In this document: positions 19,781 through 30,158 of the stretch, piece by piece
Position numbering within the stretch: the first letter of the stretch is position 1
Layout: each line of letters starts with the position of its first letter
Assembly (NCBI GenBank): GCA_030147505.1
Contig: JASBVG010000026.1
Location: 1-64,000, forward strand
From: Tardiphaga sp.
Lineage (GTDB): Bacteria > Pseudomonadota > Alphaproteobacteria > Rhizobiales > Xanthobacteraceae
Length of the DNA stretch: 64,000 nucleotides
Reading direction: 5' to 3'
Notes under the pieces: generated by a model
Told to the model about the DNA's origin: nothing
What the model saw: the letters and a program-made list of their open reading frames with translations, nothing else
Databases searched by the model: none
Position numbers and translations under genes: made by a program

Positions 19781-20542
19781 TCAGCCGCGCTTTCCTCCCA
19801 GCGATATGAAAGCCATGAGGCAAGGCTCTTCCAGCGGATTGCGCCAGCGATGGCGAGTGCCGTTCTGCACGATACAGTCGCCCTAGCGCAGATGGACTTT
19901 CTGTCCATCGTCCAGCTCCAGCGTCATCTCGCCACGCACCACGATCCCGTAGTCGATCGTATCCGACGTGTGCATGCCCGGAGCGTTGCGTTCGAAATGG
20001 TCGCCCATGCCGGGGACTTTGTCCGACAATTCGCGAAGTCCGCTTTCCATGGTGACGCCCGGCGGTGGCTTCCAGCCTTCGGGGCGCTTCGGCGGATAGG
20101 AAATCAGGCGAAACAACGTGCCACCCGGACCCGGAAAGGCTTTCGTCCCTGCCAGCATAGGGTCCGGCTCGCGGCCGGTCAGTTGCGGCACGCCCTCCGT
20201 CATGTAGAGTTCGTAGAATGTCAGGCCTGGATTGGCATCGATCTCCACCACCTTGGTCGTGACATCGAACGACTTGAAGACCGACTTGCCATTCTCATCG
20301 CGCCCCGTCACGACGCGCTTGGGCGGCGGTAGATCGCCCGCTCCTTTCGCCTGCGTGGATGACGATGTCATCATCATAACACTGCCGCCGAGCAGCGCGG
20401 ACAAGGCCTGCAGCAGTTGGCGCCGGTCTCCGCCCGTGAAGCGGTCAGGATGCGACTCCGATGGCAGGCAACATCTGGCAACGCTCTCGGGCGCGCGAGA
20501 AGCATGCGTCAGGCGCGCATTTCGACAGGATGGCTCTGCCAT
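19781..20542 (-). pseudogene. Cupin-domain protein interrupted by an in-frame amber codon
   Basis: The frame contains KRVVTGRDENGKSVF, GGTLFRLISYPP and the cupin motif HTSDTIDYGIVVRGEMTLELDDG, then hits TAG at 19885-19883 immediately after KVHLR. The same frame continues for 33 more sense codons (GDCIVQNGTRHRWRN ... LMAFISLGGKRG) to a TGA at 19783-19781. That continuation is the expected second cupin motif and final strand of this family, so a single nonsense change (probably CAG to TAG) removed it. The true start is uncertain. ATG 20542 would include a twin-arginine-like leader (DRRQLLQALSALL); ATG 20377 would give a cytoplasmic form. The intact family is a small cupin of unknown substrate. 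Confidence 0.75.
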
Positions 20543-20594
20543 TCGCGCGGGTGCGCTGCGTTTGCACGGCTCTCGACATAACGACGAAGTCAGC

Positions 20595-21419
20595 TCACCA
20601 GAAATCCGGCACGGCCTGCGACAGCCGCCCGCCAAGACGCACCGGCGCAATCTGCGTCGCGAGCCCCGTCTTGTCATCCGTCTCCACCGCGACACCCGAC
20701 AGCGTTGCCGGGCCGAAGGCCGGCTCGAAACGGCCGGACGGGATGCCGGTGACGAAGCGGCGCACCGGTTCTTCCTTCTGCATGCCGATCACGGAATCAT
20801 AGTCGCCGCTCATGCCGGCATCGGTCATGTAGGCGGTGCCGCCGGACAGGATCTGGTGATCCGCAGTCGGGATATGCGTGTGCGTGCCGACCACGAGGCT
20901 GACGCGGCCGTCGCAGAAGTGGCCCATGCCCTGCTTCTCGCTGGTGGCCTCACAATGGAAATCGACGACGATGGCATCGGCGGCATCCACGAGCGGACAA
21001 GCTTCGATCTCCTTGTTGATGGCCGCGAAAGGATCGTTCAGCGGCTCCATGAAGATGCGGCCCATGGCATTGATGACAAGTGCGCGGGCGCCGTTCTTGG
21101 CATCGATCAGCGCGGCGCCGCGTCCCGGCGTATGGCGCGGGAAATTCAGCGGGCGGATCAGGCGCGGCGCGCGCTCGATGAAGACCAGCGCTTCCTTCTG
21201 GTTCCAGGCATGATTGCCGAGCGTCACCGCGTCCGCGCCGGCATCGATCAGATCGTTGTAAATGGCCTCGGTGATGCCGAATCCGCCGGCGGCGTTCTCG
21301 CCATTGATCACGACGAGATCAAGCTTCCAGTCGCGGATCAGGCCGGGAAGCTTCTCGAGGATCACCACACGGCCGGTTTTGCCGACCACATCGCCGATGA
21401 AGAGAATACGCAACGTCAT
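20595..21419 (-). CDS. YmdB-type metallophosphoesterase (TIGR00282 family)
   Basis: The 274-residue product starts MTLRILFIGDVVGKTGR, the metal-binding GD motif of calcineurin-like phosphoesterases. It also has VINGENAAGGFG, VTLGNHAWNQKE, DFHCEATSEKQGMGHF and VVGTHTHIPTAD, the complete set of the YmdB family. Bacillus YmdB hydrolyses 2',3'-cyclic nucleotides; in vivo substrate here is unknown. The ATG at 21419 overlaps the fau stop (ATGA), so the two are translationally coupled. A much longer frame extends upstream but lies within fau. Confidence 0.92.
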   Translation of the reverse strand: MTLRILFIGDVVGKTGRVVILEKLPGLIRDWKLDLVVINGENAAGGFGITEAIYNDLIDAGADAVTLGNHAWNQKEALVFIERAPRLIRPLNFPRHTPGRGAALIDAKNGARALVINAMGRIFMEPLNDPFAAINKEIEACPLVDAADAIVVDFHCEATSEKQGMGHFCDGRVSLVVGTHTHIPTADHQILSGGTAYMTDAGMSGDYDSVIGMQKEEPVRRFVTGIPSGRFEPAFGPATLSGVAVETDDKTGLATQIAPVRLGGRLSQAVPDFW

Positions 21420-22003
21420 TTGCTCCGGAAGTCGATCACACGCGTCTCGGTTAGCACATAATCGAGGGCGACGTCGTGCGGTTGCATGGGGATGGTCCCG
21501 ATCTCCTGGGTATCGAAAGCGAGCCCAATGGCAGTGAAGGGTTTTATCCCGCGCAACCGCGCGAAGGTGCGGTCGTAGTGGCCGGCGCCGTAGCCGATAC
21601 GATGGCCGGCGCGGTCGAAGGCCGCGAGGGGCACCAGCAGGATGTCGGGGATCAGTTGCAGCGCGTCCGGCGACGGTTCGAGGATGCCGAGCGATCCGGC
21701 GACAAGGGCATTGGCGGTGTCCCAGGCGCGGAATAGCAAGGGCTCGTCGCGGGCGATGATGACCGGCAACGCAAGCTCCGCGCCTCGGGCGGCGAGCGAC
21801 TGCATCAATGGCACGGGATCGATCTCGCTGCGGATCGGCGAATAGCCGGCGACGATGGCGCCGGGCGGCATGGGAAGCGGAAAAACGTGATTGGCAAGCG
21901 CGCGGCCTGCGGCATCGCGATAGGCCTCGCCCAAGGCGGAACGCCGCGCGAGGGCGGCAATGCGAAGTTCGATCTTGGTCTGAATCGGCGGCGTATCGGA
22001 CAT
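21416..22003 (-). CDS. fau: 5-formyltetrahydrofolate cyclo-ligase
   Basis: The enzyme converts 5-formyl-THF to 5,10-methenyl-THF with ATP. The 195-residue product carries the YSPIRSEIDP segment, the LLVPLAAFDRAGHRIGYGAGHYDRTF motif (family GYGGGYYDR, with H here) and a C-terminal IPMQPHDVALD stretch. It lies just downstream of the 6S RNA and zapA on the same strand, the widely conserved zapA-ssrS-fau (ygfA) arrangement. It overlaps the YmdB-type gene by 4 bases. Confidence 0.94.
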   Translation of the reverse strand: MSDTPPIQTKIELRIAALARRSALGEAYRDAAGRALANHVFPLPMPPGAIVAGYSPIRSEIDPVPLMQSLAARGAELALPVIIARDEPLLFRAWDTANALVAGSLGILEPSPDALQLIPDILLVPLAAFDRAGHRIGYGAGHYDRTFARLRGIKPFTAIGLAFDTQEIGTIPMQPHDVALDYVLTETRVIDFRSK

Positions 22004-22104
22004 GCCCCAAGATAAGCTGCCAGCCGCCAGGGCAAAAGTGGCCCGATGCGATAGCTCATTTATTCCGAGCGCTGAGGTTAAAGCCCGCTCTGACAGGGGC
22101 AGTA

Positions 22105-22255
22105 AAGTTAAAGTGCGAAGCCGCGGTGGCCGTTGAAGCGGTCGATCCCGGGACGCCTACGAAAGTAGGTGGGCGCCGTGTGTCCAGGTCCACGGACCTG
22201 GCCAGGGACAGCTCCCTTAAGGATCGATAAGGCCCCGGGGATATGTGGCTCCTGA
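22105..22255 (-). ncRNA. ssrS: 6S RNA
   Basis: 6S RNA binds the housekeeping RNA polymerase holoenzyme by mimicking an open promoter. Between zapA and fau, the usual site, the minus strand can fold into a long rod. TCGATCC pairs with GGATCGA (22221-22227 with 22142-22148) near the base. The apex is a perfect hairpin CCAGGTCC/GGACCTGG (22184-22201). A small hairpin CCTAC-TTTC-GTAGG (22156-22169) sits in the 3' side of the central region, as in alphaproteobacterial 6S RNAs. No open frame occupies it. The ends are estimates, good to about 15 bases. Confidence 0.8.
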
Positions 22256-22320
22256 CGCGCGACGCAGCCTCGCAGCGGCAATGTAGGGGTTATGAGGCGC
22301 CTGCGCCAGTGGGTCGCTGT

Positions 22321-22440
22321 CGTCCCGGCGGACGCCGGGACCCATACACACAGGCGATATAGGGAAACGCTGGCGTTGAGGCTTTGCGTTTCAATTACGA
22401 CGTCGGAGGTTATGGATCCCGGCGTTCGCCGGGATGACAA
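22321..22440. repeat. Interspersed element with 24-bp inverted terminal repeats
   Basis: The left arm (22323-22346) and the inverted right arm (22411-22434) match at 22 of 24 positions. Each arm contains its own 8-bp hairpin, TCCCGGCG/CGCCGGGA. About 64 bases lie between them. The flanks GTCG and GATGAC complete the familiar GTCATCCCGGCG...-type palindrome of Bradyrhizobiaceae. It is inserted between zapA and the 6S RNA gene. Confidence 0.75.
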
Positions 22441-22457
22441 GGGGCGGGACGACCAGT

Positions 22458-22856
22458 TCACCCGATCGCCACGCCGCCACCGATGGTGCGGTTCAGGACC
22501 TGCGTCGTCTTCTCGATGCGTTCGGCTGCGGCGTTGAGCGCGGCGGCGACAGCAGTCTGCGTCGCGCGCGCGCGATCGGCGGCAACGACACGGACATCGC
22601 GCAGCGCCATCAGTTCTTCCTGCAACGCGCGGATCTGCTGATTGGCATCGACGAGTTCGTCGGCGACCATCAGCGCGGCCATCACGGTCAGGCGCGCATC
22701 GCCGATTTCACCGAATTTTCCGCGCAGATTCGTTACGCGGGATTCGAGACTTTCCGCGAGACGCAGCAGGCGCGTCTCCTGCCCTTCCTCGCAGGCCATG
22801 CGATATTGGCGGCCATTGATGGTGACGTTGACGTGGGTCATATCGTGCTCACTCAC
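22458..22856 (-). CDS. zapA: Cell division protein ZapA
   Basis: ZapA bundles FtsZ filaments at the Z ring. The 132-residue product has the N-terminal ZapA strand-helix domain (VNVTINGRQYRMACEEGQE) followed by the long coiled-coil helix (MVADELVDANQQIRALQEE). The GTG at 22856 overlaps the DUF4164 stop by 8 bases and has a GGAG site upstream; an in-frame ATG at 22841 is an alternative and begins MTHVNVTING. It is followed by the 6S RNA and fau. Confidence 0.88.
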   Translation of the reverse strand: MSEHDMTHVNVTINGRQYRMACEEGQETRLLRLAESLESRVTNLRGKFGEIGDARLTVMAALMVADELVDANQQIRALQEELMALRDVRVVAADRARATQTAVAAALNAAAERIEKTTQVLNRTIGGGVAIG

Positions 22857-23175
22857 GGCCCTGCTCCGCCAGCACGGTGCGAATGGTGCCGATGGCCGTG
22901 TCGAGCGTGCCCGCGATCTCGCGGTTGGTACGCTCGAGCTTGCGCGTCTTCACCAGCGAACCATCGAGTTCATCGGCGAGGCGCGAGCGATCCGCGCCGA
23001 GGGCCTGAATGCGGGCAGCGAGTTCGTCCTCGTCGCGATCCGCCTCGCGGCGACGCTCCACCGCGCTTTCCAGCGCGTCCAGCGCGCTCATCAGCCGCCG
23101 CGTCGCGGATTCGATCTCCTGCACCCCGGCATGGGCGGGATCGGAGGCCGAGAGATGGGCGGGACGTTCGATCAT
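22849..23175 (-). CDS. DUF4164 coiled-coil protein upstream of zapA
   Basis: This 108-residue protein is almost entirely predicted coiled coil (ESATRRLMSALDALESAVERR, then RSRLADELDGSL and repeated charged heptads). It lacks a signal peptide. It fits DUF4164, a short alphaproteobacterial family regularly encoded before zapA. The start is ATG 23175 (MIERPAHLS). The 8-base overlap with zapA suggests joint translation and a role in division or FtsZ-ring assembly by association; this is inference. Confidence 0.8.
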   Translation of the reverse strand: MIERPAHLSASDPAHAGVQEIESATRRLMSALDALESAVERRREADRDEDELAARIQALGADRSRLADELDGSLVKTRKLERTNREIAGTLDTAIGTIRTVLAEQGRE

Positions 23176-23493
23176 AGCGGGCGGCTTGAAACTTGAATGT
23201 GGGAACCTGACGAGTGGGCACGACGCCAAAAAGCACGTCGCGGCAAGGTTTTACGGCTCGAAATCTAGGCGGATGGCACGCCCGGCGCAACGCCGGCCCA
23301 AAACCTATGCACCGTAAAGCGGTCAAAAACCGGCGGTAGGTTCGATCATGACACCGCTTCCGGCACCGCCTTGGACTCTCAGGAACCGAGGTGCTATTCC
23401 CCGGTTCTCCATTGCGATGCCGCATACACTGCAAAACCGCTGTTCCAGCGGAGGCAGGCCGGTTCACAGCTTTCAAGTCACACGGAACACGAC
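23176..23493. other. Divergent promoter region between DUF4164/zapA and tkt
   Basis: About 320 bases without a gene. A short CCGGCG-CAA-CGCCGG hairpin lies near 23281, and several GC-rich partial repeats (ACCGTAAAGCGGT, AAAACCGGCGGT) lie near 23310-23340. I could not fix promoter boxes for either direction. No RNA gene is recognisable. Confidence 0.45.
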
Positions 23494-25479
23494 ATGACGC
23501 AGGTTGATCACTCGAAAATGGCCAATGCCATCCGCGCCTTGGCCATGGATGGCGTGCAGAAGGCCAATTCCGGACATCCCGGTCTGCCGATGGGCGCCGC
23601 CGATGTCGCCACCGTGCTGTTCAGCCAGTTCCTGAAATTCGACGCTGCCGATCCGAAATGGCCGGACCGGGACCGCTTCATCCTCTCGGCCGGCCATGGC
23701 TCGATGCTGCTCTATGCCCTGCTCTATCTGACGGGCAACAAGGAGATGACGCTCGACCAGTTGAAGAATTTCCGCCAGCTGCATTCAGCGACGCCGGGTC
23801 ATCCCGAGAATTTCCACACCTCCGGTGTCGAAACGACCACGGGCCCGCTCGGCCAGGGCGTCGCTACCTCGGTCGGCTTTGCGCTGGCCGAGCGCATGCT
23901 CGCCGCTGAATATGGCGATCTCGTCGATCACTACACTTACGTGCTATGCTCCGACGGCGACCTGATGGAAGGCGTCAGCCATGAAGCGCTGGCGATGGCT
24001 GGTCATCTCAAGCTGTCGAAGCTGATCTTCCTCTATGACGACAACGGCATTTCCATCGACGGCCCGCTGACTCTCGCTGACAGCGTCGACCAGGTCGCCC
24101 GCTTCAAGGCGCATGGCTGGAACGCCGTGCAGATCGACGGCCACGATCCGGTAGCGATCGCCAAGGCGATCAAGGACGCGCAGTCATCGGATCGTCCGTC
24201 GCTGATCGCCTGCAAGACAACCATCGGCTTCGGCTCGCCGAAGAAGGCCGGCACGTCGAAGGCGCATGGCGAGCCACTTGGCCTCGAGGAAATCGCGGCC
24301 ACCAAGAAGGCGCTCGGCTGGGATTACGGCCCGTTCGAAATTCCGGACGACATCCTCAATGCCTGGCGCGATGTGGGCAAGAAGGGCGCTGCTGCACATG
24401 CCGACTGGAAGAAGCGCTTTGATGCGCAGCCAGCCGACAAGCGCGACGAATTCACCCGCCGCAACGATCACAAGCGTCCGGTCGCGATGGAAGATGCGAT
24501 CCGCGAGCTGAAGAAGAAGCTGGTCGCCGAGCCGCAGACCGTTGCCACCCGCAAGGCCAGCGAACTCGCGCTCGAAGCGCTGGTGCAGGTCGTGCCGGAA
24601 ATGGTGATCGGCTCGGCCGACCTCACCCCGTCGAACAATACCCGCACCAAGCATGCCATCGAAGTGAAGCCCGGCGACTTCAAGGGCCGCTATATCCATT
24701 ACGGCATCCGCGAAATGGGCATGGCCGCAGCCATGAACGGCATCGCGCTGCATGGCGGCTTCATCCCGGCCGGCGCCACCTTCATGTGCTTCACCGACTA
24801 TGCGCGCCCGGCGATGCGCATCTCGGCGCTGGCGCAGATTCCAGTCATTTACATCATGACCCACGACTCGATCGGTCTCGGCGAAGACGGACCGACCCAC
24901 CAGCCGGTGGAGCATCTGGCCGCCATGCGCGCGATGCCGAACATGCGCGTGCTGCGTCCGGCGGACACCGTCGAGACCGCCGAGTGCTGGCAGCTCGCGA
25001 TGGAGAAGACCAACGGGCCGACCATGCTGGCACTGTCGCGCCAGAATCTGACCCCGGTGCGCACCACGCATCACGCCGACAATCTCTGTGCCAATGGCGG
25101 CTATGAACTGGTCGCTGCCAACGGCAAGGCGGCCGTGTCGATCTTCGCGTCGGGTTCGGAAGTCGAAATCGCTGTCGCTGCGCAGAAGACTCTCGCCGAG
25201 AAGGGCATCGCGACCCGCGTTGTCTCGGTGCCGTCGCTCGAACTGCTGCTGGAGCAGCCGGAAGAGAAGCAGAAGGCCATCATCGGCGATGCGCCGGTCA
25301 AGATCGCCGTCGAAGCCGCCGTGCGCTTCGGCTGGGATTCAGTGATCGGCCACGATGGTATCTTCATCGGCATGAAGCATTTCGGCTCCAGCGCGCCGGC
25401 GAAGGAGCTCTACAAGCTGTTCGGCATCACGCCGGAAGCCGTTGTGGAAGCTGCGATCCGCAAGCACAACGCGGCTTAA
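23494..25479 (+). CDS. tkt: Transketolase
   Basis: Transketolase moves two-carbon units between sugar phosphates in the pentose phosphate and Calvin cycles, using thiamine diphosphate. The 661-residue product shows [12 protein letters not shown] near the N-terminus, [28 protein letters not shown], and the cofactor motif [14 protein letters not shown]. In the second half are [38 protein letters not shown] and the C-terminal domain. I chose ATG 23494 because the family's N-terminus begins there; the longer frame is not conserved. It begins a co-directional run of central carbon genes (tkt, gap, pgk, fba) as in cbb-type clusters, but no RuBisCO genes are present in the window. Confidence 0.97.
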   Translation: MTQVDHSKMANAIRALAMDGVQKANSGHPGLPMGAADVATVLFSQFLKFDAADPKWPDRDRFILSAGHGSMLLYALLYLTGNKEMTLDQLKNFRQLHSATPGHPENFHTSGVETTTGPLGQGVATSVGFALAERMLAAEYGDLVDHYTYVLCSDGDLMEGVSHEALAMAGHLKLSKLIFLYDDNGISIDGPLTLADSVDQVARFKAHGWNAVQIDGHDPVAIAKAIKDAQSSDRPSLIACKTTIGFGSPKKAGTSKAHGEPLGLEEIAATKKALGWDYGPFEIPDDILNAWRDVGKKGAAAHADWKKRFDAQPADKRDEFTRRNDHKRPVAMEDAIRELKKKLVAEPQTVATRKASELALEALVQVVPEMVIGSADLTPSNNTRTKHAIEVKPGDFKGRYIHYGIREMGMAAAMNGIALHGGFIPAGATFMCFTDYARPAMRISALAQIPVIYIMTHDSIGLGEDGPTHQPVEHLAAMRAMPNMRVLRPADTVETAECWQLAMEKTNGPTMLALSRQNLTPVRTTHHADNLCANGGYELVAANGKAAVSIFASGSEVEIAVAAQKTLAEKGIATRVVSVPSLELLLEQPEEKQKAIIGDAPVKIAVEAAVRFGWDSVIGHDGIFIGMKHFGSSAPAKELYKLFGITPEAVVEAAIRKHNAA

Positions 25480-25486
25480 CGCTAGC

Positions 25487-25523
25487 GGAACGCTGGCGAA
25501 CTGACACATTGCGCCAGCGTTCC
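25487..25523 (+). terminator. 12-bp hairpin between tkt and gap
   Basis: GGAACGCTGGCG (25487-25498) pairs perfectly with CGCCAGCGTTCC (25512-25523) around a 13-base loop. It begins 8 bases after the tkt stop. No U-tract follows, so it may stabilise the tkt mRNA or be a weak terminator. A TATATA box at 25555-25560 suggests that gap has its own promoter. Confidence 0.55.
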
Positions 25524-25601
25524 ATTCCGGGCATGAAATGTCCGCAAACGGGACTATATAGAGCCCTCACCCAAAGGCAGGGCCCAACAAGGAGAAAGTG
25601 A

Positions 25602-26609
<1,008 letters not shown>

Positions 26610-26624
26610 GCCAGGCGAACTAAA

Positions 26625-26657
26625 TGTCCCGGACGCTCGTGCGTCCGGGACATTTTT
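26625..26657. terminator. Strong terminator after gap
   Basis: TGTCCCGGACGC (26625-26636) and GCGTCCGGGACA (26641-26652) form a perfect 12-bp stem with a TCGT loop, followed by TTTTT. An A-rich flank on the other side would allow function on both strands. It separates gap from pgk, implying a separate promoter or partial read-through for pgk. Confidence 0.88.
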
Positions 26658-26719
26658 ATAATGCGGCGGTCCCGCTCACGGTCGATCGCCCCTCTTCCTC
26701 CGCGTTCGGGACAATCACC

Positions 26720-27913
26720 ATGACCAATTCTTTCCGCACCCTCGATGATGTCGATGTGAAGGGTAAGCGCGTTCTCGTGCGCGTCGATCTCAATGTCCCC
26801 ATGGACAGCGGCAAGGTCACCGACGCGACAAGGCTCGAGCGCATCGCGCCGACCATTACGCAGATTTCGGACAAGGGCGGCAAGGTCATCCTGCTCGCGC
26901 ATTTCGGCCGCCCTAAGGGCCGCGACGAGAAGAACTCGCTGAAGCCGGTGGCGGCCGCGCTCGCCAATGTCATCAACAAGCAGATCGCCTTCGCCGACGA
27001 TTGCATCGGTGAGCCCGCCGCAAAGGCCGTGGCCGCGATGAAGGATGGCGACATCCTCTGCCTGGAAAACACCCGCTTCCATGCCGGCGAGGAAAAGAAC
27101 GATCCGGCTTTCGTGGCCGAACTCGCTGTTCTCGGCGACATCTGGGTCAATGACGCGTTCTCCGCCGCGCATCGTGCACATGCGACCACCGAGGGCCTCG
27201 GCCACAAGCTGCCGGCCTATGCGGGCCGCACGATGCAGGCCGAACTCGATGCCCTCGGCAAAGCGCTGGATGCACCGAAGCGTCCGGTCATTGCCGTCGT
27301 CGGCGGCGCCAAGGTCTCGACCAAGATCGACCTGCTGGAGAACTTGGTCAGCAAGGTGCAGGCGCTGGTGATCGGCGGCGGCATGGCCAACACCTTCCTG
27401 CACGCGCAGGGCATCGGCGTCGGCAAGTCGCTGTGCGAGAAGGATCTCGCCTCCACCGCGCTGCGCATCCTGGAGAAGGCGGAGGCCGCAGGCTGCGCCA
27501 TCATCCTGCCAGTGGACGCCACCGTCGCGTTCAAGTTCGAAGCCAATACACCGTCACAGGCCTACGGCCTCGATGCGATCCCGGAAGAGGGCATGATCCT
27601 CGATGTCGGCCCGCAATCGATCGAGCGCATTCATGCGGCGATCGATGATGCCGCGACGCTGGTGTGGAATGGCCCGGTCGGCGCGTTCGAAATCGCACCA
27701 TTCGATCGCGGCACCGTGGTGGCGGCGAAGCACGCTGCGAAGCGCACCAAGGAAGGCAAACTGATCTCGGTGGCCGGCGGTGGCGACACCGTCGCTGCGC
27801 TGAACCACGCGGGCGTGGCCAACGATTTCACCTATATTTCCACCGCCGGCGGCGCTTTCCTCGAATGGATGGAAGGCAAACCGCTGCCGGGCGTCGAAGT
27901 GCTGAAGAAGTAA
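26720..27913 (+). CDS. pgk: Phosphoglycerate kinase
   Basis: Pgk transfers phosphate between 1,3-bisphosphoglycerate and ADP. The 397-residue product has the N-terminal signature [13 protein letters not shown], the DNTRF-like LENTRFH segment, [10 protein letters not shown], and the C-terminal nucleotide-binding [12 protein letters not shown] chose ATG 26720 because the family homology begins at [12 protein letters not shown]; the extended frame upstream would begin inside the terminator hairpin. It lies between gap and a small coiled-coil gene. Confidence 0.97.
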   Translation: MTNSFRTLDDVDVKGKRVLVRVDLNVPMDSGKVTDATRLERIAPTITQISDKGGKVILLAHFGRPKGRDEKNSLKPVAAALANVINKQIAFADDCIGEPAAKAVAAMKDGDILCLENTRFHAGEEKNDPAFVAELAVLGDIWVNDAFSAAHRAHATTEGLGHKLPAYAGRTMQAELDALGKALDAPKRPVIAVVGGAKVSTKIDLLENLVSKVQALVIGGGMANTFLHAQGIGVGKSLCEKDLASTALRILEKAEAAGCAIILPVDATVAFKFEANTPSQAYGLDAIPEEGMILDVGPQSIERIHAAIDDAATLVWNGPVGAFEIAPFDRGTVVAAKHAAKRTKEGKLISVAGGGDTVAALNHAGVANDFTYISTAGGAFLEWMEGKPLPGVEVLKK

Positions 27914-27990
27914 TTTCAGCAACTATAGGTTGCCGTTGCACGCTCGTGCGTTTATGATACGTTCTCACCAGCAGCGCGGACGTATCGGCC

Positions 27991-28248
27991 ATGAGCGACA
28001 ACGTGGAGAATGCGGTTTTCGAAATCCTGAAGAGGATTCAGGGCGACATCACTTTAGGTCGCTCTGAAATGAAGCAATTCAGGCAAGATGCCGAGACGCG
28101 TTTCGAACGGTTGGAGACGCTCGTCCGCAAGCAGCGTAGGGATGGCGCTGCGATGCTCGTCATGATGCGTGCGGCCGCCGGTGATTTCGAAGAACGCCTT
28201 GCCGTCGTCGAACAGCAACTTGCAGCGTTTGAAGCACGCGAGCACTAA
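27991..28248 (+). CDS. Small coiled-coil protein of unknown function
   Basis: An 85-residue, highly charged frame (beginning MSDNVENAVFEILKRIQ) with heptad-like patterning in two segments (QFRQDAETRFERLETLVRKQ and FEERLAVVEQQLAAFE) and no signal peptide or membrane helix. The centre is less polar (AAMLVMMRAAAGD). I recognise no named family. It lies in the glycolytic run between pgk and the class II aldolase gene, 77 bases after pgk. Confidence 0.6.
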   Translation: MSDNVENAVFEILKRIQGDITLGRSEMKQFRQDAETRFERLETLVRKQRRDGAAMLVMMRAAAGDFEERLAVVEQQLAAFEAREH

Positions 28249-28425
28249 ATTCAGCTCTTATTTCCGCACACTGGAACACCTACCCGCTTCGGCTATTAAT
28301 GCTGCGTGCTCGCGCGACCTATGGCGTCTTGGATTCGCCGTGGGCTCGCGCTAAGAGCGATAATCCCCGGCGTGGAACCCACGCCGCCTCATCAAAAACT
28401 ATCCATCAAAGAAGGAGTCTCCCGC

Positions 28426-29493
28426 ATGGCCCGTATCACGTTGCGTCAATTGCTCGATCATGCAGCGGAAAACGATTACGGCGTGCCGGCCTTCAACATC
28501 AACAATATGGAACAGGCTCTGGCGATCATGGAAGCCGCCAACGGCGTCGATGCGCCGGTGATCATCCAGGCTTCCCGCGGCGCCCGCTCCTATGCCAACG
28601 ACATCATGCTCAAGCACATGATGGACGCCGTGACGGAAATCTATCCGCACATCCCGGTGTGCGTGCATCTCGACCACGGCAACGAGGCCGCCACCTGCAT
28701 GACCGCGATCCAGGCCGGCTTCACTTCGGTGATGATGGACGGCTCCCTGAAGGCCGACGGCAAGACTCCGGGCGACTGGGACTACAATGTCGGCGTCACC
28801 AAGGCCGTGACGGACATGGCGCATCTCGGCGGCATCTCGGTGGAAGGCGAGCTCGGCGTGCTCGGCTCGCTGGAGACCGGCGAAGGCGAGGCCGAGGATG
28901 GCCACGGCGCGGAAGGCAAGCTGTCGCATGATCAGCTGCTGACCAACCCGGACGAAGCCGTGAAGTTCGTCAAGGAAACCCAGGTCGACGCACTGGCGAT
29001 CGCCATGGGCACCTCGCACGGCGCCTACAAATTCACCCGCAAGCCGGACGGCGATATCCTCGCCATGAATGTGATCGAGGAAATTCACCGCAAGCTGCCG
29101 AACACGCACCTCGTGATGCACGGCTCCTCGTCGGTGCCGCAGGACCTGCAGGACATCATCAACAAGTTCGGCGGCCAGATGAAACCGACCTGGGGCGTGC
29201 CGGTGGCCGAGATCCAGCGCGGTATCAAGCATGGCGTCCGCAAGATCAATATCGACACCGACAACCGCATGGCGATGACCGGCCAGATCCGCAAAATCCT
29301 GTCGGAGAACCCGAGCGAGTTCGATCCGCGCAAGTATCTGAAGCCGGCGATGGAAGCGATGACCAAGCTCTGCAAGCAGCGCCTGCAGGAGTTCAACACC
29401 GCCGGCCAGGCCAGCAAGATCAAGCGTGTGCTGACCATCGCCGAAATGGCCAAGCGCTACGCTTCCGGCGAACTTAACGCCAAGATCGCGTGA
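28426..29493 (+). CDS. fbaA: Class II fructose-bisphosphate aldolase
   Basis: This zinc-dependent aldolase cleaves or makes fructose 1,6-bisphosphate (and sedoheptulose 1,7-bisphosphate in CbbA-type enzymes). The 355-residue product has the N-terminal [13 protein letters not shown], the zinc ligand motif VCVHLDHGN, the second motif [21 protein letters not shown], and the SSSVPQD and [18 protein letters not shown]-terminal regions of the CbbA subgroup. A GAAGGAG site precedes ATG 28426; the in-frame upstream extension is not conserved. A class I aldolase is encoded 670 bases downstream. Confidence 0.96.
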   Translation: MARITLRQLLDHAAENDYGVPAFNINNMEQALAIMEAANGVDAPVIIQASRGARSYANDIMLKHMMDAVTEIYPHIPVCVHLDHGNEAATCMTAIQAGFTSVMMDGSLKADGKTPGDWDYNVGVTKAVTDMAHLGGISVEGELGVLGSLETGEGEAEDGHGAEGKLSHDQLLTNPDEAVKFVKETQVDALAIAMGTSHGAYKFTRKPDGDILAMNVIEEIHRKLPNTHLVMHGSSSVPQDLQDIINKFGGQMKPTWGVPVAEIQRGIKHGVRKINIDTDNRMAMTGQIRKILSENPSEFDPRKYLKPAMEAMTKLCKQRLQEFNTAGQASKIKRVLTIAEMAKRYASGELNAKIA

Positions 29494-29525
29494 CCGCGCG
29501 TATCTCGCCGGGATACACGCATGCC

Positions 29526-29563
29526 TTGCGGACCAGGGCGACCTTCGCTATGTTACATGTAAC
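29526..29563 (+). promoter_or_regulatory. Promoter with overlapping palindromic operator for the MazEF-type pair
   Basis: TTGCGG (29526-29531) and TATGTT (29549-29554) are spaced by 17 bases, giving a plausible sigma-70 promoter. A perfect 12-bp palindrome, GTTACATGTAAC (29552-29563), overlaps the -10 end and lies 16 bases before the antitoxin ATG. This is the position expected for autorepression by the antitoxin or the toxin-antitoxin complex. Confidence 0.55.
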
Positions 29564-29578
29564 GGAGTGGAGATCGTC

Positions 29579-29788
29579 ATGGCTACAGGCGCCGAACGAG
29601 TCCGCAAGCACCGCGCGAAGATGAAGGCCGCCGGCCTGAAGCCGGTGACCATCTGGGTGCCGGATGTGAATTCGCCGGAATTCAAGGCACAGCTTGAACG
29701 CGATATTGCAATCATCAATGCCGATCCGGAGAGCAGGCAGGTGATGGAAGACATGCTCGAACTCGCAGATTTCACCGATTGGAAATGA
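29579..29788 (+). CDS. MazE-family antitoxin (DUF3018 type)
   Basis: The 69-residue product begins MATGAERVRKHRAKMKAAGLKPV, a basic helix typical of the MazE/DUF3018 antitoxins of rhizobia, followed by the strand VTIWVPDVNSPEF and an acidic C-terminal helix. It should bind its own operator and neutralise the downstream toxin. ATG 29579 follows a GTGGAG site. Its TGA overlaps the toxin start as ATGA, showing translational coupling. The pair sits between the two aldolase genes. Confidence 0.82.
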   Translation: MATGAERVRKHRAKMKAAGLKPVTIWVPDVNSPEFKAQLERDIAIINADPESRQVMEDMLELADFTDWK

Positions 29789-30108
29789 GGCGCGGCGACC
29801 TGGTTACCGCAGTACTCGGAAGAGATTTCGGCAAACCACGTCCCGCAATCGTTGTTCAGGCGGATATCTATCTCGGGCTAGAGTTCATCACTTTGGTCCC
29901 TCTGACATCGCATGTTTTGGCATTTGTCACTCTCCGCATCTTGCTCGAGCCGAGTCCAACGAACGGCCTTCGCCGCGTGTCTCAGGCGATGATCGATAAA
30001 GTAGGCGCGGTGCCCCGCGAGAAGGTTGGCCCCGTTATCGGTCACCTGTCGGATGACGATATAAGCCGCGTTAACCGCGCCCTCGCGGTTTTCCTCGGAT
30101 TTGCCTGA
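29785..30108 (+). CDS. MazF/PemK-family toxin (endoribonuclease)
   Basis: The 107-residue product starts MRRGDLVTAVLGRDFGKPRPAIVVQ, the conserved PemK/MazF start (RGD and KPRPA). The TLVPLTSH strand follows, and then VSQAMIDKVGAVPREKVG, which contains the catalytic region. MazF toxins are ribonucleases that cut mRNA at short sequences. The frame looks intact. I chose ATG 29785, which overlaps the antitoxin stop by 4 bases; an ATG at 29779 is also in frame. Confidence 0.88.
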   Translation: MRRGDLVTAVLGRDFGKPRPAIVVQADIYLGLEFITLVPLTSHVLAFVTLRILLEPSPTNGLRRVSQAMIDKVGAVPREKVGPVIGHLSDDDISRVNRALAVFLGFA

Positions 30109-30158
30109 CATCCGTCGTTATTGTCCGTAAGAAGCAGCTATCTTTCAGGACCACTCCG

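Noticed and set aside
19602-19886. 94-codon plus-strand frame over the end of the cupin gene
   Set aside because: No ribosome binding site or domain, and it lies opposite the broken cupin frame, which explains the coding signal.
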